A stretch of 64,000 bases of DNA from Colius striatus (taxonomy: Eukaryota; Chordata; Aves; Coliiformes; Coliidae), in the NCBI RefSeq assembly GCF_028858725.1, contig NC_084765.1, positions 11,425,501-11,489,500 of the forward strand, given 5' to 3'. How positions within the stretch are numbered: position 1 is the stretch's first letter; every line of letters starts with the position of its first letter. A model generated the notes under the pieces. That model made no database searches. It worked only from the letters and a program-made list of their open reading frames with translations, and was not told where the DNA came from. Positions 1 to 47,000 of this stretch are shown piece after piece. Both the position numbers and the translations under genes were made by a program.

Positions 1-1246
1 GCCGCTCTTTTTGCTACAGCAGGTCACATTCTTTTGCATCCAATTGGCTTATTCATTGTCTTCTGTGGAAATTAAATCTGTTGTAATACTATGTTATGCT
101 CCTTACTAAAGGCCTTTCTCTTTCTCCTTTTTTAGGAGACAGCTGTTTTATGCCAGAAATGCTACAATGTTAATTTTAAAACATTGCGCTGTTAGCAGAG
201 GAACAATGAACAGAACAGGGAGCAAACATGATGTTCCGTGTGAATTTGCAAATGAGACCAGTGCTTTGCCTCAGCAGTGCTTTGTCTTGTTTCTTAAGGG
301 ACTGAGCATTTTTACATTCCTATTCAAATTGACATTTCTGAAAATTAGGGTAGGAAAATTCTTTGCTGGTAGTGGTTGCAAAACCATGCACTTCTTAAGG
401 GGTAAAATTCCAAAGAAGAGTTTAGGATGAGCATCCTGTTGTTCAGAGGCTTAGCTGAAGTTTTTCTACTCTTGGTCTCCCTTGGTTATCTTGTGACCAA
501 AGGCTTTCTGTGTTCTCTGGTATTGCTGAAGCTCTGGATATTGCAAAAGCAACATTGGAAGTATTTCCAGAACTACTACTCTTGTCCTTGACTGCAGTCA
601 TGCAGCGTGGAAGCAGTCTTGATGGGGAGTGGTGATGACTTAGAGTTGAGGGAGGAGGATGATAAATCAAATGGAGCATTAGAACTGGTGGGATGTGTGA
701 ATTCAAGCTAAAGTAAGGAACAGTGGATAGATTTTAAGCTAAATTTATTTTGAGGTGTATATTTTCATTGTTCTACCTTTGCTTCAGAGTAGGGAGCTTT
801 CTGGAAAAAGACCTTTTGTAGTTTGGCTAGGTTTGAACCTAAAGTTGTGGCCCACTGAGAAAGGCAGAACCATGTGTGGATGTGAGTGATGGTACTGAGA
901 GGTGGAGTCCTTTCACATGATGGAGGGTAGAACCCTGCTTCTGACTCCATCGAGGCTACTCAACCCTAGGTGTGACCAGTAACTCAGGTTAGGTGGCCAG
1001 TGTTTCTTGGGAAGCCTGTGACTGGTGGGGCAAACTGCAATCAGTGGAAAAGCAGCAGCAAAAATATACTTTCCCAAGGGTGACAGTAGACCAACAACAG
1101 GCAGACCTGGGCTGTCTCAGCTGCCTGGGTGGTTCCATGCCGAGTGGATGTCTATCCATACCGCGTGTTGAGCGGCTGCTGTCAGCGTGAGCTTGTTGGT
1201 GTTAGTACAAAGCTGATCTCTCTCTCTCTCTCTATCTCTCTTTCAG
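1..1246 (+). other. SCUBE2 intron, 3' end (no gene seen)
   Basis: This is the 3' end of the intron before the first coding exon in the window. I see no exon-like frame with splice sites here. It ends in a TC-repeat polypyrimidine tract. Confidence 0.75.
1216..1246 (+). repeat. (TC)n polypyrimidine tract at a SCUBE2 splice acceptor
   Basis: A nearly pure TC dinucleotide run ends directly in the TTTCAG acceptor of the next exon. The microsatellite therefore serves as the polypyrimidine tract. Confidence 0.7.
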
Positions 1247-34500
<33,254 letters not shown>

Positions 34501-34651
34501 TTGGCACTGTACTTAAAAACTAACCAGCCCTGGGCATGCACAGAGGGTTGTGGTAGGTGGGGCTGCTTTCTGTGTTTTACACACTGGCAGAGGAACTCCA
34601 GGGAAGCTTGCCAGCCCTGTTCTTGGCAGAATTTGGCTTTCTCAGATAATA

Positions 34652-34657
34652 TTAAAT
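34652..34657 (+). promoter_or_regulatory. ATTAAA, possible proximal polyadenylation signal
   Basis: This is a variant hexamer 152 nt after the SCUBE2 stop. A proximal 3' end would be much shorter than the one predicted at 37.9 kb. Confidence 0.3.
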
Positions 34658-37600
34658 ATTTTGGTGAAGAAAATTGATTCCTTTCCAGGTAATACTTTTT
34701 GTGTACCAGGGATACTTCATGGATCTCTGACTGCCCATAATTTCTGAATTTGGCACTGAATGGTGCCAAGCAGAAGTTTGTAGAGCTCTGCCCTATTGCT
34801 TCATCAGTGACTCTAAAAACTAATGAAGACAGCCAAAGTAACGTGGTTTGGGCTGAACTCTGGGCTGCCATTAGTGCATGTTACCTCAACAAAGCTGGGT
34901 TCATGCTTGGTCTCACTGAAAGTGAGAACAAGATTGATTCCTCTCTTAACTTTTTGTCATGTTGGAATTGCAGAGCTAAGATTGAAGTAATTTTAATCCA
35001 AACGAGTGAGCCCAAGAATTGCACAAGGTGTAATTTTTCTCTGAACTGTGTGTTGTATAAGACATATGGAGGGATAAACGAAGGGTTGAATCTTATCTTG
35101 AATGCTCTGGGTCTGGATCACACTGAGTTCATACTAATGACCTGTTGGTTTAAATGGAGTGATATTGAAATTAAACCAGGGCAAACAGACTCTAACCCGT
35201 TGGACATTGCCATTTAGTCTGGCTGCAAATGTTACAACAGGTAAGGTTATTTGCTAAATCCCAGTGCTCTCCCTGTGTGTAGGCCTTGGAACAGCAGGAG
35301 GCATTGGCTCTTCCAAGTAATATAAAGTTGTATCCTCTGAGTACCTGCAGCTGAACACAGGAGCCTCATTTTAAATGCAGGCTTTGTGTAGATTATACTC
35401 CTGTACATCACTGTTTAAGCCTGTATAAGGTTCTTATATAAGCCTCAATCCTTATATTCCTTATCGTGTCTGAGCATCTTGCAGTGACCGCATTGAGCAG
35501 AGAAGGGCTGGTTTCCCTGTCTTGCTGGAGAGAAGTAGATGTAAAAAGATATTCCTCAACCAGACCGTGGCCACAAGATTCTCAGACTCTGTGTCCTTTT
35601 CCTCAGGTTGTGTTTCTTACACGAGAGAAGGCTGTTCTGAAAGGGTCTGTGGGGATAACTGTGTTGATCAAAATGTTGTCTTAGTGCTTTCCTGTCCATA
35701 CTTATATTACATCACTGTCCTTTTATCTTGAAGGGAGATGGCCACAGTCCCACTTGTTTGGAGATAGACTTAGGACCTCTATCTTATGGTTGCTGGCAGT
35801 GCTGAGTGGGACAGTGAGCACCAAACTTTGTCTGTATGCCCCCTAAGGAAAGTACTGAAGTTTGGCTGTGTAGCCAGGACAAATGCTCACTTTGCAAGGA
35901 TATGAAGTCACATCTCCCTGGGTTTCATTGCATTGATGTGTGATATTTAACTGTTGTATGTGAATAATACCATCTTCACAGCATGACAGATGAAACCCTC
36001 ATCAAGAACCAGGGTCTGAAACTCTTCCCTACACTGTTAGGAGCTAATGAGCGCTACCAAATGCAGCCTTGCTGAACTGTCACGCCTTGGCAGCCCTGTT
36101 CTGTGGCATGTGAGGCAATGCAGCCTGTCATGTGGTAAGGATACATCTTGGTCATGGTGTGATGAGAAGGGACAGTGGCAATCAGCCATAGCTGGGGAGC
36201 AGAGCGTCTCAGGATGAGGTGATAGGATGCTGTCTTCCTCTTGCTACTGCCCTGAAAGAATTGCCATGGTCTGAGTGGAGGAGAAAAATGGCTTGTGTTG
36301 CTGCCAAGAGGGAGAACTGTGTCCTAGCTGGCTGTACTGGGCTCCTGCTCGAACCCAAGAGCTGCTTGTGGGCTTCTGTGGCAGGGTGATGAGCTCTCAT
36401 TCCAGGAATGGGGCTGCCAGTCCTGCAGCCAAAGGAAACAAACAAGCTTCAGGTGGAGGAGGGAAACAAGAGGTGAATTAGCAGAACAGAGGGGAAAGAA
36501 CCCAAGTCCTTGTGCATTCCTGGCTAGTGTGATTCATCCTGAGCAGGGTCCCTGCTGCCTTTGCATGGAGGGATGACAGTGTTTTTCTGGAAGAAGGTAT
36601 GAGGCAGTGTGATCAGTGAGAAGAATGGCCGAGAGGTGCTAAAACAAGAGGAAGAGTGGTGAGAAAGGCTTGCCGTGTATGTGGTGAAGGGTGCTTTGTG
36701 TGAGTGAGATCTCAGGAAGGTATTCCAAGATAGTTTCCCTCTGGCTGCACAGCCCCTACCTCTCTCCTGTGCCAAATGCAGTGTATCAATGAGTCACAGT
36801 GACCGACCAACCATCTCTCTGTGGCAGTGGAGCACTTTGAAATGGGTGGGATGCTGCCAGTTCTGCTCTGAGTGCATGGGTGAGTTAGAAGCCTGCTGAT
36901 GGGGCACTGGAAGGAGAGGACCAGCTTCTGGGCCAGGCCCAGCAGAGTGGCTTTGCTGTGGTCTGTGTGCTCTCTGCCAAGGGAAGCAAGCCAGTTTGTG
37001 CTGTATTCTCTCCCAAGAAGGCCACAGATCTGAACGTTTCTGTTTCTTGTTGCTGAGTGACACACGGATCAGCGACTGGTTTCAACGAGAGTTCGAGAAA
37101 ACAAAAGTTGTGAAGTATCCAGATATTTTCATATAGTGAGACTGAGCTTTCTTGTTCTGTGCAGGAATTACTGCCAAGCTCTGGGTGAATTACACTGCAC
37201 CTCATTTTGTAGGCACACTGTTCTAGCTCTGCATGGCCGCCCTGGGACCAGCGTCTTGCCATCGGTCTGTACAGTGGATCTCAACTTTGCTTCTCTGTTC
37301 CCTCATGTGCACAGGCCGTTTTCGTTGTGGGAAGAGAGGAGTGTAGCAATGTGGTATATGGTCCCAGGCTGAGGAGGAAAATGTGCCCTTTCTTGAAGAA
37401 GAATCCTTTTTACTCTGCAGCCCTTTTTTTTCTCTACATAGAAAGTAAATAACTTGGAAGCACTTCTGTTGCCCTTGATCTAACATTGTGTATCAGAATT
37501 TTCCCTTTTATTGTCCATCCTGCGTGTGCAGTAAAAGTGCAGAGGGAATTTTTGCTGTCTGGAATATTGGGAGGTGATAACTGTTGCAGAATGTTGTTAA

Positions 37601-37865
37601 CACTTGGCATTGTATCTTCATAGCAATGGTAGTGGCTCTGTAGAAATTTGAATTTCTACTTTCTGTGTGGTTGTAGACTGATGTTATTTTTTGGCTACCA
37701 GTGATTCCAAAAATGTTTAAGCTTATGAAACAGAATTTAACTTTTGAAATAATAATTAGCATTAACTGGATGACTTAATGTCACCTACATGAGATAAGTA
37801 TAAGGATCTTTTTCATGATTGTAAAATAATGTAAAATGTTTCAGACTGTTACTCTTAATAAGAGA

Positions 37866-37871
37866 AATAAA
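37866..37871 (+). promoter_or_regulatory. AATAAA, probable SCUBE2 polyadenylation signal
   Basis: This is the canonical hexamer in AT-rich sequence, followed 20-50 nt later by T- and TG-rich sequence. It is the first canonical signal I see after the stop codon. Confidence 0.5.
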
Positions 37872-40800
37872 CCAATGAACTTTTAGTTGCATGAAAACCT
37901 TGGCTAATATTTTTAGTTGTCCTTACTGTGCTAAATAATAGTTCTGTGACAAAATTAATGGTTGTGTAGCAAGTTACTGCACATCAGATACACCAACATC
38001 TGCTCACCATAACATTCTGTTTCATGTAATACATTATTAGCCTGCATCTGTACACATAAAGATACAACTCTATATATTTAGTGGAGCACATATTTCTGGC
38101 TAGTATAATACCAGAATTATTCTAATAATTATGATTAAAAATGTCTCCTATATGACAAGCTGGGGTCAACTGGCTTGTAACCAGCTGTATAAAGACAGAA
38201 CAGACTACTTCAAGTAACTCCAAACTATTTTATTACTTCCTAAACTAACCAGATTTTTTTTTTCTAAAAAAGAAACAAAACCCTCCTAACACCCGTGTTT
38301 AAACTTCATTAAACCCAAAACGAGATGAAAACCTCTGTTAAGATACAACTTCCCAGAGTATTCTTAAGATTGCACCACAGTTTCATCAGAGCTTTTCATG
38401 AAATCCACTGACTTCCTTTCTTAAAAAATGGAATGGGGTCATAGGAAATTATAAATGAGTTCATCTGTAATAATTATTAATACTCCTTTTCTGTATTTAT
38501 TACATTTATTTCTGTCGTATTACATTGAGATCGTTAGTTGTAGTCAATCTACCAAACTTGAGTCCCCAATATCTTCTCCTTAGTTTACTCAGTTGTTTAT
38601 TTGACCCTTAGCTTCCTTTGATCACAGTGACAGGGACCGACTTGTGTTAAACTGAATGTAGCCATCCAGGTTCATTTGCTGCAGTTTTGGAAGATACAAC
38701 AGTCTAATTCAGCTGTTAGCTGAGGAGAGCTCACATTGGTTTACATGGAAAAGACATGAATGAGCTACAGGAATGTAGAGGTCATGGATGACTACAGGCT
38801 GATCCCAGCAGAAATCTCTGCTATTCAAATATTTTTCTTGATATTATGAATGCTGCCACCCACTAGATTGCAGTGATGGACACATGAGCACTGAGATACT
38901 CTCCAGGCTGAGCAGTGTCTCAACAGGAATTATCTTGTGAACTCCCAGAACTGTGGGAGCTGAAATTCTGACTGGGGCCTTTGGGTGTTTATGTAACAGA
39001 AATAAGTAATAGCAGAATAGAGAGAAGACTTGAAGCTGATTTAAATCCAAGGACTCAGAATACTCAGAATACTCTAATACAGGTAAGCAGGAAGGAATGG
39101 TATTATGATAATCCTTGGAACAGAATGCAAGGATAATGGTCCACAAATATTTCTGAGTTAAATAAACTTGAATGGAAATGCCTTTTCTAGCTTGCATATA
39201 GGTGACATCTTCTAAATGCAATATGTGCTGATTGTAAAGGCTGTCACAACTAAAATATTTGCATACACTTGCTATCTTCCTTTTAATGCTGCTCCATTCA
39301 AACTGTCTTTGTGCAAGGCTGCTGCTGGAGGAGACAAACAAGTACTTCTTAAAGAACTTGAGCCAAATTCAGAGCTGGTACAAGTAGGCTTGTTTCTAGG
39401 CATCTCTGGAACCAATCAGTCCTACGACATATCCTATCATTGCTCCTGATTTAATTTAAACAGTTCTTTTGGTCATAGACAGATTTTTCACTCTCTGTTG
39501 TGGAACTGTGCTTTCCACAGTGTATATTCTGCTGTCACAGTAGGATACCTGTGAGCAGTGATGCAAATACAGCACCTGTGGAGGAAACAGGAATCTGTTC
39601 TCAGAAGGTAAGTTCATCTAGTTTCTCTGCAACTCAGTGCAAATGATACATGATTTTCTGATTGTTAGACTTTTAAACAACATCATTAAACTACTTAAGT
39701 GTTAAAAAAAGAATCCTTCTCTTTTAAAATATATATGTTAGTGCAGGTGTTGCTCTCATTAAACAATCTTTGAAGAGTCATAAAGTTTTTTGAAGTCCAT
39801 GAAGCAAAGGCTATTTAGTACACAATGAAAAAAAAAGATCAGAAAAGGTGCCTTTGAAGTCTTTTTCCCGACTGAATATGTCTGTAAACACAGAATCTCT
39901 TAAGGAAACTCCTTCACGCTGGTTAGCTGCTAAATTTGGTCTAATGCAACTGAAACCTGCTTTTTTTCGCTGGGAAGTTTATTCAATAAGCAATATAGAC
40001 TTAAAAACCTGGATATTAATCATGTGCCATGAAATTTCTCATCTGTGACGATTCTGAGGATCAGGAAATAAGGGGTTCATAGTTTTAGGAAGTGAAAAAG
40101 TTGCATTGGAAGCTGAAATATTCTGAAGTGGTCACTTGAGATGCAATTTCTTTAGCAGTTCCAAGTTCAAGTATTCATGTTTTACCAGGAGTACTACAAA
40201 CTTCAGTGAAACACTGAAGTGCAGGGCAAGTTTAGAGAAGCTTAATCTTCTATGCCTGAATCTAATAAAGCTTGAATATGTTTTTTGTGCTCTTTCCTGC
40301 TTGCTGTGCTAGAAGAAATGGAACAAAATGCTAAGCATGAGCAGGAGCCTTGATGTGAGCTGGATGGAGAATCTCTATCTGGAAATAAGTTCCGAAGGTG
40401 GTGGAGAGGAATGTTAAATACACACACGTGTCTGTATATATGTAATGTATGTATTTGACAGGAAGATAGCCATGTGTGCAATAGCTCTCATGAAAGGAGA
40501 ATGCAAAAAATACAGTTCTTGAACTGCACTTGAACTTGCTGTAGGACCTGCAAGGCTGGGCAGATAGTATTTGCAGTTTTCTGTGTTCATCTATGTGCTC
40601 CCAAAACAGTGGGAAAGAGATGAGATTCAGCAAAAGAGGCTCCAAACACACCTCCCATTTGCATTTAGAGGTACCAAGTCCTTTAGCTGTGCACTGTTTG
40701 CTGTCAGTGAGGTGCAGCAGGGAGCCACAGTTTGCTCTGCTGGTTAGAGCCAGAGGGTAGGAGTTGCTTGTCACTCTGTTAGCTCTGACCTTCCATCTTC

Positions 40801-40914
40801 CTTGCGACCAGGCTCTGTAGCTACATGTCTCGTCACCAGTTGAAAGACCTGTTGCAAAATGCCAATGGAGATGCTGTGTGGAGTAAAATCCAGCCATGGA
40901 TAACAGCTTAGGCC

Positions 40915-41497
40915 AATGGTATCCTGGGGTGCATCAAGAAGAGTGTGGTCAGCAGGTTGAGGGAGGTTCTTCTTCCTCTCTACTCTGCCCTGGTGAAGCC
41001 TCATCTGGAGTCCTGTGTCCAGTTCTGGGCTCCTCAGTTTGTGAGAGAGGGAACTCCTGTCCAGGACATGCCCACCAGGATGATCAGGGGACTGGAGCAT
41101 CTGTCTTATGTGGAAAGGCTGTGAGGCCTTGGGCTGTTTAGCCTGGAGAAGACTGAGAAGGGATCTTATCAACACTTATAAATACCTGGGTGAGTGGGTG
41201 TTGAGAGAATGGGGTGAGTCTTTTTCTGTAGCACCCATTGACAAGACAAGGAGAAAGGGGCACATGCTGGAACACAGGGAGAGTTCCACTTGAACACAAG
41301 GAGAATCTTCTTTCATGTGAGGAGGAGGGAGCCCTGGCACAGGCTGCCCAGGGAGGATGTGGAGTCTCCTCTGGAGGTTTTCAGAATGCACCTGGATATG
41401 TTTCTATGTAATATGGTTGAAGTGAACCTGCTTTAGCAGGAAGGTTGGACGAGATGATGTGTAGAGGTCCCTTCCGATCCCTGCCATTCTGTGAGAG
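40915..41497 (+). mobile_element. CR1 LINE fragment, about 0.6 kb (end of ORF2 plus 3' end)
   Basis: The + strand runs collinearly through the final part of CR1: a 'tatcctggggtgcatcaaga' block, 'ctctactctgccctggtgaa', 'cctcatctggagtcctgtgt', 'ccagttctgggctcctcagt', 'ggactggagcatctgtctta', 'tttagcctggagaagactga', 'ccctggcacaggctgcccag' and the terminal 'cccttccgatccctgccatt'. Stops and indels break the reverse transcriptase frame. It is the longest CR1 copy in the window and is 5'-truncated. Confidence 0.9.
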
Positions 41498-43995
41498 GGG
41501 CTCATGGTTTCTTTTTCTGGGGTTTAATGCAGAAATTAACAAATTACTCCAGAAAACTGTGAATTCAGCATCTGTGTCCAGCAGACCTGCCTGTCTGTGA
41601 GACAACCTCTGCTGATGAATTTGAGTGGCCCCCAGTTTGCTTTTACTGGTATAGTGCTGCTGTGTGTGGAAAGCAAAGAGGTACCAGTTCTTCAAAACAG
41701 GACTGGCAGAAAAGTGCTCCTGGGCCTGTCTGGCTTACACAGCATAACTACTGCACCCCGGCCCTTGTAGGTGCTAATTCTCTCAGCAAACTTACAAAAA
41801 TAAAACCCTGAAAAGGCTCATCCATGCTGAGAACAGCAACTTCATTCAGTGGCAGAAGGAAGCTCAGCTCTAGTAAATGAATACTCAACACTGCAGGCAT
41901 TGCTGTCTCCCTCAGCCAGTCCAGAAAGCCACTCAGCCTGTGCCCATGCTGTGAGTTGGATACAGCAGTACTCAAATAAGCACATTACAAATACACATCC
42001 CAGCTCTGTACAGGACACATGTCCAACTTGACCATTTGCTCTTAGAGTGAATTACAGAGGCTCATAGCTCTGTGTCTTGATGGATGTGTTTCTACATGCA
42101 GTAATGGAGCAGTAAAATCTGATGCAGATGATTGTCCAGCTTAGGGATATGCTGGGCATGTGCTCTTCATGTAAGGTACTAGAGAAATGTCCCTCAGACA
42201 CTTGGGGTCCATTCTTGCCTAGCATTTTGTGGAGGGGCTCAAGCAAGGAGATTTTTGAGGATTTGGAGAGCTCTAATAGTGAGATGCAGGTTGTGGTGGC
42301 TTGCCTGAAGCTGCTGTTCCTGGGGGTGCTGGCAGAGGGCAGCTTAGTTCATTATATGCCCTGTGTGCTGCCAGGGCTGTGCCAAGGCAGCAGGGTACCG
42401 CCTACAAGGCTCCCTGCTCCAGGGCAGCATGTGGCCTGAAGAAACTTTTAAAGCTGTTGAAACCCATGCTGACAAACAGCAACAGGTTTTAGACTAGGTC
42501 TTCTGTAACAGGAGGCCTAAAACAAAGAGTCTGCTGAAACACGGGAGCTTGATTAAACCAAACAGCTCACGGTGTGCTTCTGCCTTCCTGCACAGATGTG
42601 AGCATGTACCAAGGAAAAGCATCTTGCTGTCTTGGGCTGGCTTCAGCATCTTTGGTGGGATCTGCAGGGGTATTTTCCAGTCCACTGACAACTCACAGTA
42701 GGACACAGACACCAAGGAGTGAAATATTCTCTTGGGTAGCTGTAACAGGAGCTCCAGGCAGCTTTTTTGAGGGTGTTGGTACCATTAGCCAAAACACACA
42801 GTTCGGATTTTCTTTGATGAGCAGCTCGTGGTACCAGCCACCACCTCTGATCACTTCTGTTGAAGAAGAGAGGGTGCTTTTCTAAATTACTTTATGTTTT
42901 GCATTATTCTGTTTTTACAAAATGCAAACTAGTGGCCTAGAAAGAGCTATCCTGCTGGGCTGGATATTTCTAGCTCTTCAGATTGCAGTGAGAGAGGAGA
43001 CTCTTTTCTAAACTGAATTCTGACCATCGGTCAAGGTCATTGGCCCTTCTTTTCCAAGTTACTAGTGAGGAAATGTGAAGGTTGTGAGTTGTTGACTTCT
43101 AGGCAGAATAAACCTCAAAGGAAGCCAGAGGAAATGGGCTGTGAATGTGTAACTTCAGTTGCTGTTATTTACTTCTGAGAACAGTGAATGATTCTGGCAT
43201 TCTGCCTGACCCCATTCCTCTCATGACTCAGTTCTTAGAGATGTCAATAACGGACTCTGAACATTTGTCTTTGGAAGTAAAATTGCATGTATAACCAAGT
43301 AATTATTTCCCCTATCATTTCAGGGGAGGTTGCTCAGCTCCATCACAGCTTGACTGTGGTTGGACAGATAATCTTGTGGTAAATGACACCCAAGGCAGGG
43401 TAGAAACAGGTAATCAATAGCACTGTGTGTCTCATCATTCATGACCGTGGTGCACATGCTCCCACTCTCTCAGAGCAACTGGCTTCCTTTTCACACATAG
43501 CATGAGCTAAAGTATCTTTCCGTTGACTAGACTTGAAGGTGGGGGTATTTAACCAAACCACAACATGGCAAACACAACCTCTGTGTTAGGAGAGTTACAT
43601 GGAAGTACTGTTGACGATTCCGTGCGTTAGCAAATATTAGCACTGAGTATCCAGTAACAAGTCTCACTAAATCTTACCCGTTATGAGCTGCTGCAGTTTT
43701 GCTTGTGCTGTGTGGAGAGGGATTCAATGGTAGTTCGCTTCTGCTTGCAGCACTTGAGAGTGTTGGAGTCTTGGCTTCATAAAATAAACATGAGAGCTCC
43801 ACAGAGGTGAGAGATCCTGTGTTTGCCTAACACTGTGGTGACCTCTCTAATGTTGATGTAAATCATATTTTTATCTTAAATGGATACTGTAAAATACTTC
43901 AGGCTCAGAATCTGATTTTTCTTAAAGTTCCAAAATAAAGACATTTAAGTGCATTTGATGAACTCAGGATTAGATACTTTAAGTTCCAAAGTTTT

Positions 43996-44008
43996 TATAT
44001 ATATATAT
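43996..44008. repeat. short (TA)n microsatellite
   Basis: This is an uninterrupted TA dinucleotide run in intergenic DNA. Confidence 0.7.
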
Positions 44009-47000
44009 TTAAATTAAAAAAAACCCCAAAGCATTGGAATCCTGAGTTCATTGAATATTGGTCTGTAGGGAAACCAGAGTAATTCCAGACTTAACAAAGA
44101 ACCTATACAAAACAACCTATCCCCCCTTCCTGTCCTCTGAAGGAGGGGTGCAAAGCTGACTTAGATGCAAGCTCCATTAGAAGATGAAAATATTTGTCAA
44201 ACGAAATCCCTCTATGAATGCTCCTTTAACTGGTAGCAGCAGAAGAGGCTCACAGTCAGTCTTTTAAAAAGCATAGTAAGAATGTTGTTCCTCGGTGAAT
44301 CTCAGATTGGCACAAGTTGAAGTAAGCACCTGTTCTCAGAGCTTTTGCAGAAGAGCTGGGAAATTCCAGCTCTTGTTCAACTGACTTGCTTACTTCATCA
44401 CTGGAGATACTCTGTCATTTTTGTCAGCATCACCTGGTAAACTGGCTGTGCCATACAGGAACCTTTCAAAAGGCAACACTGTTCCAGAGCTAGTCCCATT
44501 CCAGAAAAAAAAAAGAGAGAGTTTTTTGTCTTGGTTTTAAATCCTGTTCCAAGATTTGTGTTCTCTGGAAGGTAAATGTCACAGATTTTGCCTGAGGAGT
44601 ACCACCTCCCTCTCCCCAAGTACTGCTATTCAGGAATCACACCACTCCAAAGCATCTGGAAAGAGAAATACCATAGCAGCGGATTTATTCTTGTGCAGAG
44701 CTTAAATGAAAAAACAAACCAAAACCACCAAGGAGAGAAAGCAGAGAGCCTTTAAAAGGTTTGCTCAACTCTTTTCAGGACTAAGAGTTCCCCCTTGTGG
44801 CAGGGAGCTTTCAAATACCTGCCCTTCACTGTGCTTGGATGCTTCACCGCCAGCTCTAAACTTGACACCCAAAGACAAGAGATTTGAAAGATTCCTCCTG
44901 CTTTATAAGCTGCTTTACTTTTCTTATCTTGTTCCTGCTTAGACCTTCCTCTTTTACTTCCATTCCCAGTTCCAGTTTCAGCAATGACTTCAGTCCTGTC
45001 ATTGCATGGTGAAGGCATTGCTCTGAGTCTGTGGCCTTAGACTCTTCCACAGTGCAACATCTTTTACCTTGGAGCCAGCATGTATTTCATATTGATGAAG
45101 ACATGGATTTATGGGGAAGATCACCAGCCTGGCTAACAGGAAGCAAGGCATTTGTTAGATTCCGGTGGAAAAAAGAATGTGATGGGGTCTCTGTCCCATT
45201 GTGGGCACCTGCCCATGGTGCCAGTTGTTTCTGAGACAAATTTGTTAGCTGGAAAAGAAAGCACATGGGAGAAAATGACAGCCTAGTGTTCCATGTTTGC
45301 AGCAATCCATGGGTAAATATTTAAAACTTCTTGCTGCCAAGTTAGGACCAGGTTAGTTAACTACCTTCATGACTGCAGCTAGGTGTGAATGTCATTCTGA
45401 GCATCATGGATCCCTACTGCATCTCCACTAATGTTGAAGAAGTTGACTTAAGGCAAAATTTGGCCAGCTGCCTTATGATTAATTAGCCACACAGATTGAA
45501 AACCAAACACAGATCTCCTAAGTTTTGCAGGGTAATGTATTCATTAAGCACTGAAAATGCTTTGCTTCAGAACCATTGCTCTAACAAATACCCCACATGA
45601 TTTTGTGTGCATACTGACGTTTTGTGTGCTAAGGAGTGACTTTTCATCATGCTGGAAAGAGGAGTTTTGCCCAGGGAGCATTTGACTGTAATTCCCATTC
45701 AGCAAAGGGTTTAAGCGGGCACTTAAGTGCATTGGTGGACAGAAATGGATTGTTATATTGGTGCATTTAACCCAAAAATGGACTCCTTTGTGTCCACAAA
45801 ACATGGAAAGATTGCTGGCTGCTAGCATAAAGTGGGGCTTTGTAATGGGTGCTGTGTGGAGCCTTTGTCCCTTAGGCTGAAGAAAGGGAGAAAATTGCTG
45901 AAGGGGCAGAAAACAATGGCACATCTCTGTTGTACCAAATCCACTTCTGTTTTTGCTCTTGTAATGGCTGTTTATTGGTGTCTTAGATACTCTGCTCTTT
46001 AGGTGTCATTAGTCCAATGACAGTGAAAGCATCTCACAGCTCCCTTGATGTGGGGAGTCCATAATCCCTTTGTTGGGGAGGGCTGTGAACAGTTTCAAGC
46101 GGTCAACAAGAGAAGACTCAGGAAAAATTAGGCATCAGCCTTGTGGTCATGTGGCTGTTCAGCCCAGCACAGCCTTAGGTGCCATATGAAGCTCTGTTTT
46201 TTAGAGCTTGTTGTCAAGCTCTGCTTTGTCCAGGTGCTCTGAGCTGGGTCCGTGAGGAGATTCTGAATCTAGCTATTGCTTGATATCTTTCATTGACTCT
46301 AGGATGAGCCAAAATAACCTGACCACATGGCTTGATTGGAAATGTCCTCTTTTTCATTGCAGAATCCAGCTGTGAGCCATTGTCTCCTGTGTCTTCCTGC
46401 CCTCCCTGGCACCTCAGACAGCATCTCATTCCCCTGCCCCATGCTTTTTGGGAGGCGGCAGCAGGCTCCCTGTTGCTCCTTTAGCAGCTGCTGCTGGGCT
46501 GCCATAGGGCCCGATGTGAGGAAGAGCTGCATCTTCTCCCTCCAGCCTCTCAGAGCTCAAAAACGGTGAGCAGCAGCAGCAGCCCTTCTGCGTGCCTTGC
46601 TCTGTTGCTCCTTGGACTCTGTGTGTCTGGCTTCTGGAAAGCTAGAAAAGGAGCAAGAAAATTGTGTTTGTGTAGTGTGAAGTGGCTCAAGCTGTTTTAG
46701 CCTTAACAAGATCCCTCCTATATCTTTAATGACCTGACTGTAAAATTTATGGCATAGAATGCCCCAGCAGCAGAGGAAGCCTTCAGCACACAAGCTACCT
46801 TTTGCAGGACAGGAGGGGAAGTGAAATCCCCTGAGGTCTGGGGAGCCTGAATGATGGAGTTATGGTTGGCACTTTAAATATGTGCGTAGCTTACTTCAAA
46901 ATAAATATTTGCAGTTCAGCTCTAGCATACATATGGGAGGGTGACAACTGGCATGTATTTATGTTTCTCAAAATTACTAATTTGGAAAATTTTATACTGG

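Larger units (their letters stand above)
34501..37890 (+). other. SCUBE2: SCUBE2 3' UTR (probable)
   Basis: This is the non-coding stretch from the stop codon to just past the first clear AATAAA (37866-37871). An ATTAAA at 34652-34657 could give a short isoform. A 155-codon open frame at 34750-35217 lacks an ATG at its start and has no domain, so I do not call it a gene. The 3' end is inferred from the signal only. Confidence 0.55.

Noticed and set aside
38844..39341. 165-codon open frame on the minus strand
   Set aside because: I recognise no domain or transposon protein. The AT-rich intergenic sequence gives no supporting exon structure.
40331..40897. 188-codon open frame on the minus strand, the longest in the window
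   Set aside because: It has no recognisable domain, no partner exons or splice sites, and biased Ser/His/Thr composition. It sits next to a CR1 copy and looks like chance.
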